NCBI GenBank assembly: GCA_039583875.1
Contig: CM077163.1
Location: forward strand, 233,050,646-233,114,645
Length of the DNA stretch: 64,000 bases
DNA from: Platanthera guangdongensis
Lineage: Eukaryota > Streptophyta > Magnoliopsida > Asparagales > Orchidaceae
Direction of reading: 5' to 3'
In this document: piece after piece, positions 56,301 to 62,300 of the stretch
Layout of the letters: every line of letters begins with the position of its first letter
Position numbering within the stretch: the stretch's first letter is position 1
The notes under the pieces: generated by a model
Databases searched by the model: none
Seen by the model: the letters and a program-made list of their open reading frames with translations, nothing else
What the model was told of the DNA's origin: nothing
Made by a program: the position numbers and the translations under genes

Positions 56301-59300
56301 TACCGGCTCCACCTGCCACCGGAGGCACACATCTATGACGTGTTCCACGTCTCCCAACTAAAGCGCTTCTATGGAAAGCCACCCGCTACTTCAATCGTTA
56401 ACATCCCCTCTCAACTTGAGGACAAGTTGTCTTCCGACGAATAAGGAGATGTTACAGAACCAGTCGCAGGAGACACGGAATTGGATCCGCATTGGGGGCG
56501 CACCTATCGTCGCTGCAACAACGGCGCGGGGATGAGCCCATGATTTCTAATTTCAGCACATCTTTTATTTTGTTATGTTCTGCGTATTTGTGATCCCACT
56601 GTTTAAGCCCAAGTGGGGGCCCCACAACTCTTTGTGTTTTATTTCTCTTTTATAACTACCCATGGAGGGGAGTAGGCGGATTTAATGAGAAGAAATTTTA
56701 ATTTGCTTTTTGCACCCACTCTCTCTCTCACCCCGGTTTCCTATGTCTCCCCCTCACCCTAATTTCCCGAACCGCTGCCCCTGTCTCAAGGCGTGACTCC
56801 ACGCCCTCAGCCCTCCGTTGTCAATGGTATCAAGCTGGAGAATCTTCCTCCTCTTCGCTGGCATACCCGCTCTCAATCCTCGACACGTAACAGTGCCACG
56901 ATATAAATCATAATATAATGCACACTAATAATTCAATCATGCAAATATTTCGGACGTGCAATTAATTAAATAATGAAACTCATAGCTCGCACAAATCACA
57001 TTCGATCACAAATATTCCAAATTAAACAAGCAAATGATAATTGCAAGTAATTGAGGATGCACATAAATTAAATGCATGTACATAAGTATTGCACGTCTAC
57101 TGAGAAATAAAATAATCAAATCAATATAAGAAAAGATAAGTAGCAATAAATGAACATACATACAATACAAGAAATGAAAACTAAAATGTAAATACTCACC
57201 AAGCAATCGGCATCGACGGTGGAGGAAATCGTGTGTGAGCTTGGGACTACCAAAAAAGCATTGCAAAGGATCATATGTGCAGTTGTTAGCTATAGAGGTG
57301 AATATTTCTAGGGTTGTGAAATTTAGGGATTTTAATTTAGTGGAGGGATGTAGATGAATGTGGAGATGGCTGAGTAGAGACTGGAATGGAAGCAGGATGT
57401 CTATATGGGGGCAAGTCGGTGCTGAGTAAGGAGGTTAGGGGTCATGGGAGAGGCAACGCGGTTGTGGAGGGTGGACAACGGCAGGGGGTCACCGAAATAA
57501 GAAAAGGGCGGTTGTGGAGACTCGAGAAGGGGAAAATTAGAGTTGGACGGGCTTGGAGAGATTAGGGAATGATAGGATGCAATGAATGGGGGTTGTTGAG
57601 GGCTCGTCGGAGGTAGGGAGGTCCTCGCCGGAGTTGGCTGGGGTGGTGGAGATCGGTGGAGGGTCAGAGAGGCATATGCAAGTTGGAGGAAGAATGCCCG
57701 AGTATTGGGTGCTTAGAGTGTAGGGAACGACTCTTGAGGTTGTCGGCGGGGTCGAGGCTCTCAGAAATCAGCAACTCCCCGCATCGGCACAGGGAGGAAC
57801 TGCAGGCTTAGGCATTTGTAGGCTTGACTGAGTGGCTCCTTGTTGGAACCGTCTAACTATCCCCACCCTTCGTTGTCTGATGGACAATAAATAGGGGTTT
57901 AAGTCAAATCATTAGACAACCTCAAACGCACAATCAGATAATTAAACATAAATCTCCAAGTACAAGTTCGATGTTTAAAACAATAACATCAAAATATGAA
58001 AATTCGTGATGAATGTGATGGCGTTTCTAATAGCCAATTTGATTATCCAAAAGGTTCGATCCGATAAATCCTCAAAAGGTGCGCAATCGATCTCCATCAC
58101 GTTGTCTTTCTTCAGGTGATCCTAGATGGAATGTCTGCGAATGTTGACAAATTTTGTTTTGTTATGTTGAACAGCATTATGTGACACTTTACTGTCACGG
58201 TAGAGATGTATGAGTTTACCATCTTGTAGCTCAAATCCTACATTTCAGATCGAAACCATAGGCCCACGCATATCCCTTGTGGCATTGCTTGGACCTTGCT
58301 ACCACATTTGGGTATGTTGATGACGAGTCTGGTTTAGCAGGTTCAACTTAACTCTTCTACATTTTGGTATGATGATGAACATTTCAAATCACTCGGTCTT
58401 TCATCTCATTTTTAGTAAGAAAATAAGATTATACTTATTATATATGTGAATTGATATCATCATTACTAGAGATGATGATGAAGGTATCTGTTGCCTCAAG
58501 GCTCATCTTCATCGACAATTTTGAACCAAGGACCTAGGAAGGCTGAGATTATTCCTAAGGATTAAGGCAGGCAGGAAACAAAGGAATATCTTCATATCTT
58601 AGAGGGAAAACGTTTTGGACCCTATGGAAGAAGCATATTAGAAGACAACAAACTTGCGCCTCCTGGGGGAGTGGAGCTGGCGGCGGTCTTGGCTCTCCGG
58701 AATCTTATCCCGCCGTCATTATATGGGGTACACGGGACTATTGTGGAGGGCGATTGTTCGTCCCTTATGGACAACTATGTTGTTGGTTTACGACGGGGCG
58801 ACTGGAGCGTGACGGTGGACGGCGAGGAGGGCTTCTCTTTTCTGAGTGGCTTCCCCCAGCTTCGGTTCCAGCATATTGGCCGGGAGGCCAACAGAGCTGC
58901 CGATTTTTGTGCTCGTTTTGCCATACGGGGAAACTTTGTATGGCTCGATGTTGATAGCACCCATTCTGAGTTTGCCGAACTTGTTCGTGCAGACTTGGAT
59001 GACATGCTGTAGTTTTGTTTTCCTTTTTGTTTTTAAATTTCATGTTATATGCACTTTTCAAAAAAAAAAACAAACTTGCGCCAAGCCAAGGGGAGCCTCG
59101 TAGAGATCCAAGACGATATTGACGACTGGTTGGAAAACTAAGTTATTTCATTGTCATATGACTTAATATCTTATTCAATGCAAGTGTGGTCAATCAATTT
59201 CTCAACGCACCTTGCGAGCAACATTGAGAAGCAGTGGTCTGGATTCTTCGATACTCGAAAGAAACACAAAGATGATGTTTGCTTTTTCAGAACCAAGTTC

Positions 59301-62300
59301 ATCAACAAACAAGTGCAGATTGTGCAGGATCTCCTTCAAACAGATGTTCCACACCTTGCGTCTTACATGGAGGGAAGCTAGTTTCATGAAAAAGAAACAA
59401 ATAGTAATGACAAGGTCGAGTGCAGAAGATTAATAATGTAATATGATGATAGCCACATGTGAATTAATATGATTAAAACAGTTGATAACTAAGTTAAGTT
59501 CCCACTTCTCACGGAATGACCCCATGAAGCTTTTGTATGATAATGAGCTTGTGATGAGCATTGCATCAAATCTTGTATTCTATGAAAGAATTAAACACAT
59601 TGAGATTAACTGTCACTTTGTTAGATAGGAGGTTGAATCCAAGGAGATCGATATTTCATTTGTGAATTCAAATGATCAGCAGAAAAAAATCATGACTAAA
59701 GCACCGAGGAGTCCCAAATTGATTGCATATGCAACAAGCTAGATTTTGATGGCATATACTCACTAACTTGAGGGGGGGGGGGAGTTAATGTAAATAAAGG
59801 TATTATAGGTAAAAGGGTCTGTTGCGGGCAAACTCGGCGTCCCGGTCCAACCGGAGTAACTGGACCGCCTTAGCTCTCGGGACGGTCGAGCGCGCACGCA
59901 GTCAGTGAAAAGAGCGAATTGACACCGGATGTTTTTACGTGGAAAAACCCCTCAACTAGGTAAAAAATCACGTGACCGGATCTGTGCTAATCAAAGTCCA
60001 CTATCTGCTCGCGGTTACAGGGCGTTCGGGGAATCGAGGGCGACTGATCGCTACTCGTCATAACTTAAAGGTGAGAGAATTTCCCGACTCACAACGGGCA
60101 ACAGGCTGCGTCGAAGGAGTGCTAAATGCTAACTTGGTGGCTGGTGTGCTTGAACGTTGGCGGTTGTTGTCTTCTTCCTTCTTCCGCGCAGTTGGGGATT
60201 TGGCTCGTAGGAGGCTTGAAGACGGCTCGAGGGAGGAGTTCGGCAGAGCTCTGGCCTGAGGAGGAAGAAGACTCTGGGGCAAAAAGGTGAGAAATGAGGA
60301 GGTTTGGAGCTCCTTTTATAGCCTCAAGGAGATAGTTACGGCGCCCCCTCCCCCCCCCCCCCCACTAACCTAGTGGCTTAGTGGGTGGTTACTTGCAGAT
60401 CGGACGGCAACGGATGCCCAACAACGATCGGACGGTGGTCGTCTTGCATGCGGCGGCGGCCGGCGGCCGACGGTAGTTGCTGAATGGGAGGCCACCATGA
60501 TCTCTCCTATTATGATGGAGATCATGGGGGGAGTGGGTTGACTAGTCAAACTCATGATCTCCACAATAGGAGGGATCATGGGAGAGATGGCCAAGTGCAC
60601 ACTCATTATTATATAAATGGTAAAAAATGAGAGAGTAAAAGGATAAGAGTTAAATAAACCGCAAATTGTATTGCTCCAAAAAGGTAATCATTACATAGGT
60701 ATGTCCCCTTATTTATAGAAAACGGGGGAGGTGAGAAAATACAATGCACGATGTGGGACTAACTTAAGCCAGGCGGCCTGTGCGGTTTGACATATACAAA
60801 CCGCACAGTACATAATACAACTATACATCCGGCGACCACAAGGGAAGACCGCCAACATCAATGGAAGACCGGCTGACTAGCCACCTAACCGCACCTGCGG
60901 GTTGCCATCAAACCGAAGTTGTTGCAAGCCACCTGACCGCATATTGCGGGTTGCCACCAGACCGCAATTACGGCTATCCACAAGACCACTGTCGCAGCAT
61001 CAAGTAGACCGCTGCGACTTCTCAAGACTGCTGCGGCATACACCTAAGCCGCAGCTGCGACCTCCTGTCAGACCGATGCAGCTTAACTCCAGATTAATGT
61101 TGCGGCTTCACCAGACCTCTGCGGCTTTTATTTAGACCACTGCTGCGACCTCCTACCAGACCGATGCGGCTTACAACCAAGGCACTAATGCGGCGTCAAA
61201 CCAGCCCGCTGGAGAACCAACCCAATAGTCCGCTATGTCAAACCGTCAGAAGGCCGACTGGACAAGCTGCGGCGGCTAGTTCGGCTAATTGCCCGAACTG
61301 AGTTCCAACAGCGGCATTTTTTAAAAACGTTGTTGTAGTTTTGGGGATTTTACGACATTTGTTATAAAAACGTTGTGGTAGATTCCTTATTGGCGGTGGT
61401 TTTCAAACAAACGTGGTAGAAAGCCCAAAATATATTAAAATAAAAATGAGCGCTCAATTTTGGCGTTATTCATCCGCTGCCCTATTTTTAGCTGCCTCGC
61501 GAGTCTTCTTCATATCGCGCCGCATCCTCCATTCACCCCGTTCTCCATTCGCCCCATCCTCCATATCTTCTTCCTCCGCTGGTGAAGCTCTGTTGGAGGT
61601 CATTCTCTTCGATTTTGCTAGGAATACAACCGGTGAAGCTCTGCTGGAGGCCATTTGTGCCGCATCCTCCATATCATCTTCCTCCTCCAGTGAAACTCCC
61701 GCTTTATTCCTCTGCTCTTTCTCGCAGCCGCCAGCGACCTCTTGGAGCCCTAACATCCTCGCGCGTGAGAGAGCGCCAGTGCCGGTCAGGTAAAGTTTCT
61801 TTCAGATCTAATTGTTGTGGTTTAAAAACTAAAAGAAAGCGTGGCGGTGGGCTTTATAAGCTACCACAACGGTTATTTAAAAAGCGCCGCAACAAGCTAT
61901 GCCGACGCTCGCAACAACGACGCTTTTATGACGTTTTTTAAACCGCCCCAAACGCAATAGCGACGTTTTAAAAATGTCGCTGAAGGTCTTAAAAACGTGG
62001 CGGTAGACCTCCTCTGTTGTAGTGAAAGGGAAACCCCCCCCCCCCCCCCCCCCCCAAACTCTTTACTGATGATGAGAATTTCCTCACCATAAAGGTACTA
62101 ACTGTCATTCTCAGAGGTCTATTTGCATATTAAAGCTCCGTTTGGGGGGACTTATTTTCACCGGTCAAGCGGTTACAAAAGCATGAACCGGACCTTAATT
62201 AATGCGGACGCAACCGCTTGACCGGTGAAAATAAGTCTCCCCAAACGGAGCCTAAGTAGCCACTCTCACCAAATTTTTATGAACTGGACTAAGTATTTAT

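Larger units (their letters stand above)
51751..56892 (+). mobile_element. Ty3/Gypsy element, 5.1 kb, complete but decayed
   Basis: LTRs 51751-52197 and 56450-56892 (TGTTACGG / TGTTACAG to TAAC(T/A)), flanked by GTGCT and GTGCC. Initiator-Met primer site TGGTATCAGAGCC at 52201-52213; polypurine tract AATAAGGAGA just before the 3' LTR. Gag, protease, RT, RNase H and integrase are all traceable in the plus strand in the usual Gypsy order, with many frameshifts. Compact size, short LTRs and coding sequence running to the polypurine tract fit a chromovirus-like lineage (Reina-like), but I see no clear chromodomain. Confidence 0.9.
48358..58099 (-). mobile_element. Gag-only Ty3/Gypsy-related element, split by a second Gypsy
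   Basis: On the minus strand: 5' LTR 58099-56893 plus 51750-51603, interior 51602-49324, 3' LTR 49323-48358. LTRs begin TGATGGAG and share long segments (GGCTCGTC(A/G)GAG, GTGTAGGGAACGACTC, AAATCCTCAAAAGGTG). Just inside the 5' LTR is TTGTATGAGAGCC, close to the initiator-Met primer site. The interior has gag and two unidentified frames but no protease, RT, RNase H or integrase. The 5' LTR is interrupted by the Gypsy at 51751-56892, and the whole lies inside a Copia RNase H relic. The LTRs are unequal in length and much diverged. Confidence 0.7.
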
